NCBI RefSeq assembly: GCF_040954835.1
Contig: NC_090704.1
Location: 42,784,979-42,848,978 of the forward strand
DNA from: Lepisosteus oculatus
Taxonomy: Eukaryota > Chordata > Actinopteri > Semionotiformes > Lepisosteidae
Direction: 5' to 3'
Length of the DNA: 64,000 nucleotides
Under the pieces are notes generated by a model, which saw only the letters and a program-made list of their open reading frames with translations, was not told the origin of the DNA and searched no databases. Both the position numbers and the translations under genes were made by a program. The stretch's first letter is position 1. The number at the start of each line of letters is the position of its first letter. Below are positions 1 to 11,899 of this stretch, piece after piece.

Positions 1-401
1 CCTCTTAATGTTAGCAGCACATGCATATGATTAAGTAAACTTCAGAACAAGGCACTTTCAACACCTGAAACTAAAAATGTACACCACAAGGTCACACTCT
101 TGTGGTCAAATGATGAATCCAATAAGTGGATCCTGACATCAATAATGCTTTAACAGCATAAGGAAGCCATTAAGCACCTTAAAGCAATATCCACAAATCT
201 GGAGCCTGATGTAAAAGAATTCTTCAAATGCCCTGCTGTGATTAGTTCCAAATGGGATTCCAACATTTCAGACTCTCTGCTGTAGTACAAAATGCCAGGT
301 GCTACGGGTATGAAAAGAACTGCGTAAAACGTACAAAAAATTCCTCGGGCTTTTGTCAAAAGGCATATTACATCCAATGAAAGACATGCACACATATGTA
401 C

Positions 402-3400
402 CTTGCAAAGGCCCAATTTGGCTGCAATTTCCTCCACAGCTCCAGCTTTCGGATCTTCCAGCAACTCCAGGCTGTTCTGAGTACCAATCTGAAAAAAAAC
501 TCCCATTTATGAAGCATCAATTTCTGACATCGTCTCATTTTACTTTAAATCCGCATTCCAAACTTTTGTTACAGTTTATGTCATTGTCTTTTATCTATGT
601 TTACAGATCTGTAAGACCTATTATACCATGTGCAACATAATACATTTGACAGCAGCTTGAGCACGTTAAGTGAAAGGTAGCTGTAGAAACTTTTTTAACG
701 TTGCATTTTCTGCTAGCCTAAATGAAGACACTGCCCTCTTGTGGAAGTCACAGAAAACTACAATACGTTCTACTCCACTCTCTGTGGGTTCCTAGCGGCT
801 CACCTGAGGAGGCTCATAGATCGCTGCCACTTCAGCTCGGATAGCCAGAGGGATGTCTTTGTGCTCGGTGTAGCGCCCGTACAGGAACCCAATTCGCTGG
901 TTGCCAGTCTTCCTCCAGAAATCCAGGAAGCGATCTGCGATTGTGTGATTCTCAAACATGATGTTATCCACATGTCTGTATTTCTGATGGAGGAAAACAG
1001 AGCATTTCCATTACTGAAGACTGCACCAAATCATAACTGCTCCTGTGCAGAAGCCCATTTTTTCAGCCAATGCTGTGATAAGAGCTTCTGTTTAAGGTCA
1101 TCAAAGTTAAAAAACTATGATGGAATGATGGAACCATGCATGCATTGCCTTTAAATCTGCTTTTGTCAAAAAACAAAGTTCATTTAATATAGTACATTTT
1201 AAAGGCTACTGTTACAGTCCTTGGTTGGAGAGTTATTTTTTTTTTCTAATTGCTTTCTCCTCTTTCTCCAGGTGCTGTGAATAAATTAATGAAGTAGATG
1301 AGGCGGGAGCATATAAAAGCGGAAGACAAGACTGCAAACAGGGGGCCCTAAGAGATCAGCTAAACTTTCTGGCTAAATCCAAGATTAGATCTGACTGAGC
1401 ATGAAAGTGTCAAAGTACAGAAACATATCCCTGTGAAGGCAAAGTCAGCAGAGTAAATAAGTAAAGTACCTGTCTGTTGAGTGTGATGGCGCTGGGTTGG
1501 CATTTGGTACAGATGCCCTCTGGCCAGGGCGGGTGTCCTTCACAGCCCGATTTAATCTTACAACTGATGTTCTCCAAGGCCACAAACTTCCCTCTGAGAA
1601 GGGAGAGACTACTTGTTACTTGTTATACCATTGAAGAGCTTACCTTGATCTCTCACGTTATCACAATTAAGTCATCAGGCACAGTTCCTAGCTATTAAAC
1701 TGCATGATGGCAATAATGCCCATACATGCCCATGCATGTCGTTCAGACGAACTGCCTTAGATGGACAAAAACATTAACCATCTGATGGTCAAGATACTGA
1801 ATGCTAATTCAGACTCAATGAGTGAACTCCGAACTTGTACTCAGACAGGGACTCAATCTGTTGCACATCTCCTTTCCGTCATCATGATTACACGAAGTGG
1901 CGCTGGGATTTACTTCTAAGCCCATTTGCCAAGCTGTCCTCAGATGTCCTGTTCTAAAACACGGCTGCTCTAGACTGTATTTTGGACTAGTAAACACTTG
2001 AGTGATGATACAGAACTGCTTCAAAAAGAGAAGGAAGTTGCAAAAGTCACCCACTTGTCAGCACCTCCTGTCAGCTTGCGAATGTAGGCATGGAATGACA
2101 TGTGCTTGACAGGGGGGTCCAGGTGGTTAAGGTAATCCTCATCGAAGGGCTGTCGGAAAAAAAAACACCCAGAAAACGCAGCGTTACCACCTGAAGATTG
2201 TCACAGCAATCAAAAGCATAGATTTAAGACCTCAATAAAATGTAGAAAAGAAGTCAGAGTCTTACCTCCAAGGGCACGCAATGCACACACTTCCCCATTG
2301 GACCATGTCGACACCTGAGACAAATTACATGAAAGAACAATCTGAACCAGATCAGAGGTTCTACTATATGGTACCATGGATTTAGAAAAGGTAGAAAAGT
2401 CTTATTTGACCTAGTTCTTTGAACAAGCAGTTCTGATACAGATAGTGTGATATGCTACATTTATATCTGGCATATAGAATAATTCGGAAAGCTTTGGATA
2501 AAGCTCTTCAAAAAAGGTTAATTCTGTAGTTACAGCTGGATGCCGACATTCATTCGTTCAAAATTCTCAAGGCACTAACAAGGTCAGCCAAATGGCACTC
2601 CACAGAATCAGCAGTCAAACACAAATGAAGACACAGAAGGAAACTACAGAGAAGTAAATTTAAAAATGAGAATAGGACCTGCACTTCTGGGTTGAAGGAG
2701 TCTGGAACAAATTAACAAGCCATCATGTCCAAATTCAAACCCTGACTGAGGTCTTTCAAGAAGAGGCTGGACGTGATCCTCGGGTCACTTGGCTACCAGG
2801 AATCCAACAAGCCAGATAAGCCCGATGGCCTCACCTCATTTAAAACTTTTCTTATGTTCTGAAAGAAAGCTGAATCAGTGCTTACAGCTGCGGGTCTTGG
2901 TTCCGATAAATCTTGCCGTCTTGCTTGGCCAGGTACTGATCGATGTCATCTTCTGTGACTTGAGACGAAGTCTGAGGCCGTGACAACACTGACAATGAAG
3001 ATGATGACGAGTGAGGAACAGCTACGTCCATGACTTCGCCAGAAGGTCCAGGGGAAGCCGAAGGGAACAGAAACAGCATGTCCCCATGCCTGCGAAGCAA
3101 CAAACCATCACATTAACAATGCAGGACCACAAGCATACAGACTTCTACACAAGTCTGGTCGAGCACCATTGCTTAGGGGATCCCAGTAACAGTCATCTAC
3201 ATACATGAACTTGAACCCATGGTTATAGAGCTGAGCTTGTGCTTTCTACAAGCACATTTGTTGGTCAAGTTACTCAGGAAATCACTTTACCTCTTTTTTT
3301 TTTAGTGAAGGAATAAATTCAACTGAAATGCTCACCAAAATATAAGATAATCACATAAATTAAGCACATACATCTTTGTCCTTTTTTGCCTCTTGAATGC

Positions 3401-6400
3401 CCAAGGACCAGCCCATTCTGAAGTCTGCATGTTAGGATGGGACACTAAGGGTTCACAACCACTCAGTTGTCATTTAGAGGGTTTCCATGCCTTTGGTTGG
3501 CTTGTACCTCTGACACATACACTCTGCCAGTTTTCCCTCCCTCTTCCACTCTACTAAAACACTAAAGAAAGTACCTGTCAGTCAATACTTTATTAATTAA
3601 AATATCTGAACAGGCTGTGTTCCCCAAGATTCCATGGGTGTGATCAGTGGAATACACCTGAAACCTTATTGGCTCTTTGTTAAAATACAATTGTGTCTCT
3701 TACTCCTTTGCCTGGCACCGTACTCACTTGATCTTGAGGAGACTGAGGGATTTGCTCTGGGAGACAATCTCTCCAGTCTTGTTTCTGTTCAGGTAAATGG
3801 AGAAACCGTTGGTGCTGAACCCAAATTCCTTTGCAACCTGCATAGATGGAGAACATCCATAATGGAAATGAGGTGAAATCAGTCACCAGTATGGACTCAA
3901 CTGAAATGTAGTTATCTTTTAGATCAATTACATTTTAATCTTTAAATGAAAGAACAAGATGTTTAATACTGAATGGAGAATCAAATGACTGTGTTCAACA
4001 GCATGATAGTAGGGTGCTTAAGTCAGCTGCTATATGATTCCAGGGTCCCGAGTCTGAGTCTCAAATTTCCTGCCTCCTCCCGCAGACCCATTAGCTAAGT
4101 CTGATTGGATATTCTAAACTGTCCCTTCCTGTTTGCCACAATGATGTACAGGCATTGTGTGCATGTTAACAGCAGTCATGTGCACTTAAGCCCCTCCTGT
4201 GGTTTTTGGATAATCTCCAGGTAGACGCAACCCTCACCAGGGCAGGCAGCTTTCTGATAATGGATAGGTGATCGAGTTCCACTGTTAGCACATGGAAAGG
4301 GTAAGCTCTGTTTGTGACAGCTCTTACCTTGTACTCAGCATTGACAAATGTGGAACTGCACAATGTTATACAGCATAAAATGATTTCTTGCTAAACAAAG
4401 GAGTTTTGAAAGTTATAAAGGAGTGAAAAGGACTACTGACTGTTCAGGCAAGCACCTGGAACAGCATGTCTTGCAGACAAGTTTGTGGCAGTGTGCCACT
4501 GTTGGAAAGCTGCACTGCATCTCACGCTCACAGAAACACAGTGAATTCATCCCTCTCTAACCATTTCAACTTGACTTCTGTTTTTCTTGCAGCTGAAGAG
4601 AAGGAGCATATCTCACTTGATGCCATTACATCAGGGCTTATCAACCTTCAAGAGATTTCATGTATTGTATTCCTACAGAACACATGAATGTGCAATCAGT
4701 ATAAGTATGCAGTAGCATGTACAGCAGTTGAGCTTTCTTTGGTGTGAGACAGAATAAAGAAATATCAAATATTCTGCACGAGGAACATAAATGAACCTCT
4801 TACAAAGGCATCTGTTTTTTTTATACTACTTAACAGTTTAAACACATGAAACACACCACATATGGTAAACACGCAGTCCAAGCAGAATGCCTCAGAAGAG
4901 TTTTGATTATGGCATCAACAAATCCACTAAGCAAGTTGTTACTAAATCAACAACAAAAAGAACATGCACTTAAATCTCTTAACCTCTTCTGAAAAAATGG
5001 AATGCATCATTTTAAGGTATCCAATGTGTAAGGTCTTCAGAACATTTCAAATATCCCAATCAGCATATTCAAAGATAAAAAATATGATTACCACTACTTG
5101 AGTATGGGAGGTTAAAGTGGAAACTTAGAAAGAATCAAGTTCATACAGATGAATAAGGAGCACCTATAACCATGTTACAGTGATGTGCAATGGTAAGCCA
5201 CTAAAACACTCAAAGACCTAAAAACATTACGATCCAGTGTAAGAGAACTGTTATTGATCTACACTGCTATATATGTTGACAGGATATCTATTTTTAATGC
5301 AGATACAAAGGGTATTTTTGCCTGGCTTACTAAAGACATCAACCACCAGTCTGTTAAAAACAAATCAAATGCTCCAAGAAATGTTTGAAAATGTCCACCC
5401 TAACAAAGGAGATGCCCTTGGCAACAACTACCATTGAGAAGCACTGATCTACAATGCATTATACTCAGTTAGCACATAGAAATCCTAAAACAGCATGAGA
5501 TGCATTCCCATTACTAAAACTGACAATCTGATCCTCCACTATGCTTATATTTGGAGCTGAAGGATCCTTTTGGTGAAAAAAAAATATTCAGCAAAAAATA
5601 AAAGGGGTTGTTTTTGCCTTCCCTCTTAGTTTTTTTTATCTTTGTGGACTACCAAGAACACACCTATGTAGACTGAATTACAGCTCTGTTAAAGGGTATA
5701 CCAGATTATATCCAATATAACAGCCTCACATAATGATATTGTGAAATCATACAGTTTTCTAATACAGAGGTTAGGTATTTATGAATTTCCTAATATAGGC
5801 CACATTACAGGTTAGAAGCAGATGTAATTTTAAAAGATCAGATAAGAAAGCTGCAGACCAATGTTCCCCCTTCTGCAGGGCTTATAAATAAATTAATATT
5901 CAGTGCAGTGAATTCCAGGGCCTTCAGGGTCTGTGATTATTTCTTTAGCTCCTTGCAGTTGTGATGAAAAATAAAGAGCTGCATCCGAGTGAATTTCAAC
6001 CTACTGTAAAGATGTTGGAATCATACTTTGTTGTCATTCGTTTCTGTGGGTTAAAGGTGTAAGGATTATTGTTTGTTCTCCCGTGTGAGTACAGAGCATT
6101 AGGATCACTAAAAATGAATTTCGATTTCCATTCACAGAATATTATAGAATTCCAACCAAATGACCACAAATTCCCTGCAATGTATCTTTAGAGTTAAGGT
6201 ATAACTGAAAAGGAAACGAAAAGGCCATTATCTAAGCAAGGCACTTTTTAGCTGGAAAGACTATGAACATGCAATACAAATTCTGTTATGTACCTTCTTT
6301 AAAAACGATGCAGCCGTTTCTCGTTTTGTGGCAAAGATTTTTTTCATCCCCTCTGGGGACTGCACACGGATGATCTGTAAAAATGGGAAAGATGAAAGGG

Positions 6401-8041
6401 AAGAGATCATGGGGAGGTGTTTCTCACAGAAAAGAAACCCATTCTTCTGTATATGTACAGCAGACAAAATAGGCTTCACAACCTGATTTCATACAAAAAA
6501 TGTGTGACCACAGGAATTCTACTGTTATTTGCCTTAATTTCAAAAAGAGAGGAAAAAGTCTTCTGAGTTATGCTCAATTTCCAAATTAAGATCAGAGAAA
6601 TTTAATGTAAATGCAATCTCAACTTTCAGATGCATTTTTAAAAAAAGCAAATAAAAAAATCTTTAACTATATACAGAGATAACTGACTCAATAACAATCC
6701 ACTGGTTCATTATTTTCAACTATAAGACTATTTTCTGACTACTTTAAAAAGGTTAGACATTTTCAAATTCTTTTCAGACTTGCATATATATGTAAAGTAG
6801 CAATCATGTGGAAACATCAGAGGAAAGCCTAATCTGAACCAAAAATGTGGTATATTCTAAATCTGGAGCAAGACCATACAAGTCTTCAAATATATATCCA
6901 GTTGAAATGAACTTGACTCACAGTCCATTTCAAGTTAAATGTGAGGTGTTATTTACTGCCAAACAACATTTCTTAATCAGTAATCTACATAAGGCTAAGA
7001 GCCATCCTTAACGATTTGGGAAGAAAATATCTCAGAACTGCAATTATTTTATTTTACACCTTAATTAAAAACAAGCCGATGCAACAGTTTCTTGTAAGAA
7101 AACGAAAAAAAAAACAAAAGCTTCCCAGAAATGTCTGAAAAAGAATAAACGAAATATAGATACTTCAATTACTAAGTACGGGAATAAACCTGAAACCACA
7201 GGCGGATTCATTCACGCACCCATTATGTTAGCAGCAGCAGAGAACAACGTGACTGTGCAAAATAGGGAGGAAAGAACGTCGTTCAACGAATTCGTCCAGT
7301 AAACAAGTTGGTTATCAGTATGAAACTGACACAAGTTGGCTTCATTCAAGTTTCTGTCAACGGAGCGCGTCATCGGTTTTGAAAGCGAGTTCGTACTAAT
7401 TAATTCATACTAATCTGACATTTTTAAATCTTAAAAAATACAGAAAAGGTTTAAACTAGGTCTCGATCTTGCTCTCTGGAGTGATATAACGGCCGATCAA
7501 TATTGTCAACAAAGACAGAAGTTCATTATTAAGATTTAAACACCTGGTATCCTCCTTTTCAAGAGTCGGACATTTGCTCAATTTTTTACCCTTGTGACAG
7601 TGAGGGCGGGGGGAGGGGGTAACCAGACCATAATACATGATATTTGATTTTTATCAAAAAGTGGATGTTTAAAAAACTAATTGTGATTAATACCAATGAA
7701 AAATGCTATCGTATAAACAGATTCGTAAGTAAACATTTTGATTTGACAGAGAAATAGTTTTGAAAATGCGAGATCTTATTAAGGCTGAAGAATATAATTC
7801 GAAGTATTTGAAACACGTTCGCTCACCGTACCTCGGCCTATTTCTGTAGCGGTACTTTTTAACAAAAAATAGTACCGTACTAATTGTTGTCAAGCCTGAA
7901 TTACGTATCAAGACTCTAGAGGCCCAAAGCTTTTTCTGCTAATTCTGCTGCCTCATCACTCCGGACAGTCTCTGTCCCACAAAACTACCCCTTGTGAGAC
8001 TGCAATCTCTTCGCCCCCATACTTACTATACTTTCTGCCAT
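402..8041 (-). CDS. NPLOC4: NPLOC4, NPL4 homologue, ubiquitin-recognition cofactor of p97/VCP (N-terminal 315 codons)
   Basis: NPL4 pairs with UFD1 as a cofactor of the p97/VCP ATPase and helps pull ubiquitinated proteins out of membranes and complexes, as in ER-associated degradation. Coding exons in transcript order: 8039-8041 extended to 8027 (MAESI, then GTAAGT), 6294-6374, 3728-3837, 2886-3089, 2266-2314, 2055-2149, 1470-1593, 804-983 and 402-488. They sum to 945 bases, exactly 315 codons. The first exons give the ubiquitin-like UBX domain ([12 protein letters not shown]). The exons at 2055-2314 and 1470-1593 carry the NPL4 zinc finger cysteines ([12 protein letters not shown], then C-x5-C and C-x2-C). 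The exon at 804-983 ([12 protein letters not shown]) starts the MPN domain. The family protein has about 608 residues, so the C-terminal half lies beyond the left edge. The exon at 2886-3089 has a serine-rich loop ([11 protein letters not shown]) that I recall as shorter in human. The start is certain because MAESI is the family N-terminus. The gene is head-to-head with TSPAN10. Confidence 0.95.
2690..2868 (+). mobile_element. Retroposon tail, forward copy in an NPLOC4 intron
   Basis: Contains GAGTCTGGAACAAATTAACAA, TCTTTCAAGAAGAGGCTGGA and CCCGATGGCCTCACCTCATTT followed by TTCTTATGTTCT, the order seen in the family described at 41995-42200. It ends 18 bases left of NPLOC4 exon 4 (2886), that is just downstream of that exon's donor in the minus-strand transcript. 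Confidence 0.6.
4017..4135 (+). mobile_element. tRNA-derived SINE fragment
   Basis: Blocks CCAGGGTCCCGAGTCTGAGTC, TTTCCTGCCTCCTCCCGCAGACC and TTGGATATTCTAAACTGTCCCTTCC match the middle of the SINE family seen at 17815-18065. The copy is short and diverged, inside an NPLOC4 intron. Confidence 0.5.
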
Positions 8042-8340
8042 GTTGTCCGAGTCTGTTGTTCTCCTCGGTGTGCTTCTCTGCAAAAAGTAATTATTAATCG
8101 TATTATCCGTCTTTTGTTTTTATGATTGTCGGAGTCACCAAAACTCCATCCCGTATCTCGGGCACCGGGTGTTACACGCTAACAGATCCGATCGCCACAA
8201 CTCCAGTGGCACTGACTACAACAGGGACAGTAAACGCACAGTTCCGATGTTCCATTGGTTCCGCGCACTCTGGCCGTTGTAGTTTTCCACAGGCAGTGTT
8301 GGAATTTCTATATTGTTTAATCTCAGACAAATAGCAAATT
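8042..8340 (-). promoter_or_regulatory. NPLOC4 5' untranslated and promoter region
   Basis: This stretch lies just upstream of the NPLOC4 start codon and about 500-800 bases upstream of the TSPAN10 start on the other strand. It has more CpG dinucleotides than the intron sequence around it and no clear TATA box, as expected of a housekeeping gene. The transcription start cannot be placed from sequence alone. Confidence 0.4.
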
Positions 8341-8686
8341 TGTATCTTGAATATGCTCCCGACAGCTTTCATCTAACTTGTTTGCACTAATTTCTGTTTT
8401 GTTTCAGTAAATCTCTCCTGAACAGATAACCGTCTAAACTCGTGGAAAATACTGAAATTAATCTACACGATTAAATGTATATTGAATGTATTTTAAGTAG
8501 CTCCATTTGGCTAGGGCACAGATACCCGCTTCTTACACGACGAATATCTCCCAAAATATTTTCGGTGTCATTCCTGTGCACGGAGCATAAATCGTGCAAT
8601 TCCAAAACGTAAACTCTCTTAATTCTCTAGTTTATACACACCATCACACAGATCTCTCAGTACCCCTGACACAGTGAGGACGGCTT

Positions 8687-8714
8687 TAATCTCTCTCCTA
8701 TGACTCTCACATGA
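8687..8714 (+). promoter_or_regulatory. Candidate OTX2 site and MITF M-box upstream of TSPAN10
   Basis: TAATCT, an OTX/CRX-type site, lies at 8687-8692. TCACATGA, whose reverse complement TCATGTGA is the MITF-preferred E-box, lies at 8707-8714. Both are 140-165 bases upstream of the predicted TSPAN10 start codon. TSPAN10 is known as a pigment-cell and retinal pigment epithelium gene controlled by MITF and OTX2. The motifs are seen directly, and their use is inferred. Confidence 0.45.
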
Positions 8715-8852
8715 TGAAGAATTCCGAGAGTAGCTCGAAACCCAGGGGATACACAGTGCACAGCCTTTATCCTCACAAAAGCAGCAGCCTCAGTGTCACT
8801 GCTGAAGAGGCAACAAGAGCCTTTCCTTTTTGGCGATTTTGAGGCTTTCAGT

Positions 8853-11711
8853 ATGAGGGGGTACATGGCATCAGTCAGGTCTCCATTTTCGTGGATGAAG
8901 AGGAATGAAAGCCAAAATGATGAGAAAAGTTTTCTAATACCAAAGGTGAGGAATAGTACATATTTATGTTTACAGCTTCTTTCAGATCTCCCCAGGAAGT
9001 TCTCTAGGGGAAAACTAGTTGAGTACAGCAAAAGGCATTGGTATTGTGAAATATTTAAAAATCTTTGAAAAAAAGATCAAAAGTAAATCAAAGTACAGAG
9101 GATCTGGTACATATAGAACAGATGGCCAGCTGGTCATACAGCCACAGAAATTTTAAATGGAGAAATAGGTTGAAAGATAATAAGATGACCATGTAGAAAT
9201 ATATAGAATTGTTGATATTATTTGGTTAAATAAATAGTTATGGTTTAAGACTAGGAATCCATGTGATCTGTTTCTTTCAAAGTACCGAAAAAGCAGCAGC
9301 AGCCTGACTATTGGAGTAAAGAGACTGCAAATTGATTCTTTCTAATTGACAGAGCTGAGCCATTAGAATTTCTCATGTTGGACAGATTACAGTATTTCAA
9401 GTAGGGATGTGTATACTGTAAACGTCAGCGTGCATAGGATGCAAAGGAACAGGTAAAGGTGAATTCCATGCTGAAAAGAAAAGAGACACATAATAGTGTC
9501 TGTGGAGCCTTCTTCAAGTGTGAGGGAGAGAGGGAAACCAGCAGTTAATGAAGCATGGGAGAACAAAAGACAGGGGGGTTGAGAGGAGGCGTCCCACAAC
9601 TCTAACGGTCAAGATCATACTGATCTCTCTGTCTGCGTCCTCGGAGAGGGGTTTCAGAACTCCTATTACAGAAAGACATCCAAAACAAAATCATCCTGAA
9701 ACTAGTATCACACCTCCCTCTTCCCTTAACTGCAGACTTGTCTCCTTCAAATCCTTGCTAATCATTTGTAGGTTTTGACGGCACACCTCTCTTCCAGTTC
9801 TCCCAGAGTGTTGATACTCCTTTTCCCCTGCCCCCCGCCCCCTCACATCTACCCTTTCTTGTGTTTTCCCATGCTTCACTGGGAGAACTTCACTGCCAGT
9901 TTCCCTCTTTCCCTCACTCCTGAACGAGATCGCAGTATTTCTTGATGTCAGTGATAGTCTGGGATAACTGGGAACCCAGAGGCCCTTGAATAATCTTCTC
10001 AACATCGTTAAACTCGTTCAAGTGTTTTAGTTAAGTGTTTTTTCCTTCTTAAAGGGAGATGGAGATAAGGAGCCGTTGGGCGCTAATGCATACACAGACC
10101 CTGGAGAGAGCTATGAAGGACGGATGCAAGACCAGCAATCAACATCCACCCACTCTGACACAGAGGGACAAACAGAAGCCAGGGCCTCTCTGTTCTCCAG
10201 GCTGATCGAGAGAGCAGGACTTGGGAGTCGAGGCAGACCCAAGAAGCCAGCACTGTTGGACAAGACAACATTGGCATCACAGGACTTTGTTTTCTTTGGG
10301 CCTCCACAGGATCACAAACATAGCAGCCTGACCAGCCGCTGCCTGAAATACCTCCTGTTTTCCAGCAACTTCATCTTCACCCTGTTGGGCTTGTTGGCTC
10401 TGGCCATTGGCCTCTGGGGACTGGTAGACAAGGAGTCTTTTTCCCAGGAAAAGATTGGGCATATTGGAACTGACCCCATGTTAATCTTTGTGACCCTGGG
10501 GCTGGTCCTCTCACTGCTGTGCCTCACAGGCTGTGTGGGCGCCCTGAGAGAAAACCAGTGCCTACTCAGAACCTTCTCTGTGGGAGTGCTAGTCCTTGTG
10601 ACATTGCAGGTGCTGTCCAGTATTGTGGCGTACACACTTCGCAACCAGATTGAGGGATACCTGCGCAGTGGCATGCTGACCGCCCTGGGACGCTATCAGG
10701 ATGACCTGGATCTGAGGTTCATCATGGATGAAATCCAGATAGGACTGCAGTGCTGTGGGGCAGATAGCTACCGTGACTGGGAACTGAACATGTGAGTGCA
10801 TTCACAGCTACAGCTTTCCTTCACAACACAGCTGCACCTCGGGGCTGTAGGAGAAGAATTACAAGCCCTTAAATTTGTACGTTTAGAAAAAAAATAATGA
10901 GTGCTTTTCTCTTCCTATAGAAGGGTTCAAAGTGTATAAAACTCAATGCAATTTTTTGTAAAGAACAAGTACCAGCATACTTAAGCAAATTCCGACACCC
11001 ATTGTTAAAAAAAAACTGAAAAAAGACAGTATTAGTATACCATAACATCTCTTTAACATATGTTGTTACATCAATGATTATTTATAGTCTTGTTAAAAAT
11101 GTTATGAATGGATGTCAATTTAGCCCATGTTGTGCAACAGAACAAAATTCCTCAGGAGCAACATGTTCTTCTAGAGTTTGCTCCAGTGAAGCCCTTGACT
11201 ACATCATTGAATCAATTGGTTTCTAAACTGATCAAAATGCCCACTCAATGCCCTGTTTCCATGTTCACAAGCTATTGTTTCCATGGCTGAACATTGATGC
11301 AGGAGCAGGCATGACAACTCATAGTGTACGGTGTACCACTCTCCATAGCAATGACATTTGTTGTGACCTGTCTCCGTTTCTCACCTTGCCAGGTACTTTA
11401 ACTGCTCTGCCCCAGGTGTCCAGGCTTGTGGGGTGCCCGCCTCCTGCTGTATCGACCCGCTGGAGAATGGCACAGTGTGGAACTCACAGTGCGGTCTTGG
11501 AGCCCAGCTGCTCGATGAGTTCTCCGCTCAAAGCGTGATCTACCTGGGTGGCTGTCTGGGTGGCATCTCACGCTGGATCAGGCAACACACGGGCATCACT
11601 GGCATGGTGGGCATTGTTCTTCTAGGGGTGCAAATCCTGAGCCTGTTCATTGCCATGCATTTGGTGGATGATATTCAGAAGAGCAAAACATACTTACAAG
11701 CCAGCATGTGA
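8853..11711 (+). CDS. TSPAN10: TSPAN10 (oculospanin), tetraspanin
   Basis: Tetraspanins organise membrane microdomains, and TSPAN10 belongs to the TspanC8 group that escorts the protease ADAM10; it is expressed in pigment cells. Coding exons are 8853-8945, 10055-10791 and 11393-11711, together 1149 bases (382 residues; human has about 355). The protein has a long cytoplasmic N-terminus of about 128 residues. Helices lie near residues 130-153, 172-196 and 203-226. A large extracellular loop carries the CCG motif (264-266), a second cysteine pair in PASCC and further cysteines, which fits the eight-cysteine TspanC8 loop. A fourth helix precedes a short tail ending at 11711. The exon junction at 10791/11393 restores NMYFNC. 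The middle exon has no in-frame ATG before its helices, so translation must begin in an upstream exon. The chosen first exon (MRGYMASVR..., donor GTGAGG at 8946) is open and in phase but less certain than the rest. Confidence 0.9.
9410..9535 (+). repeat. Dispersed repeat with core GGTGAATTCCATGCTGAAAA
   Basis: TGCAAAGGAACAGGTAAAGGTGAATTCC is followed by ATGCTGAAAAGAAAAGAGACACA and GTGGAGCCTTCTTCAAGTGTG. Related copies lie at 47045-47115, 56780-56880 and 61425-61520. The family name is not known to me. This copy is in TSPAN10 intron 1. Confidence 0.55.
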
Positions 11712-11740
11712 TTACCTTAGCTGCCATCCACTAGAAACAC

Positions 11741-11891
11741 AATAAATAGAATAAAAGAATTCTCTTCGTCAGATATGCTGCATGGCTTATGAAGTCTCTG
11801 CACAAATTCTCTGTGTATTCTGTTGGTGGAAATGTCATTTTATTTTCTCTACAATCTAAAGGACTAGAATTTTAATGTAATTTATAATAAA
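11741..11891 (+). terminator. TSPAN10 polyadenylation signals
   Basis: AATAAA occurs at 11741-11746, 30 bases after the stop codon, and again at 11886-11891. Either could end the TSPAN10 transcript. The second gives a more usual 3' untranslated length of about 200 bases. Confidence 0.5.
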
Positions 11892-11899
11892 CCTTTGTT

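Noticed and set aside
1-401. Further NPLOC4 exon in the first 400 bases
   Set aside because: The expected continuation (GWIFTDL and onward) is not encoded on the minus strand here; the frame that runs on is intron read-through.
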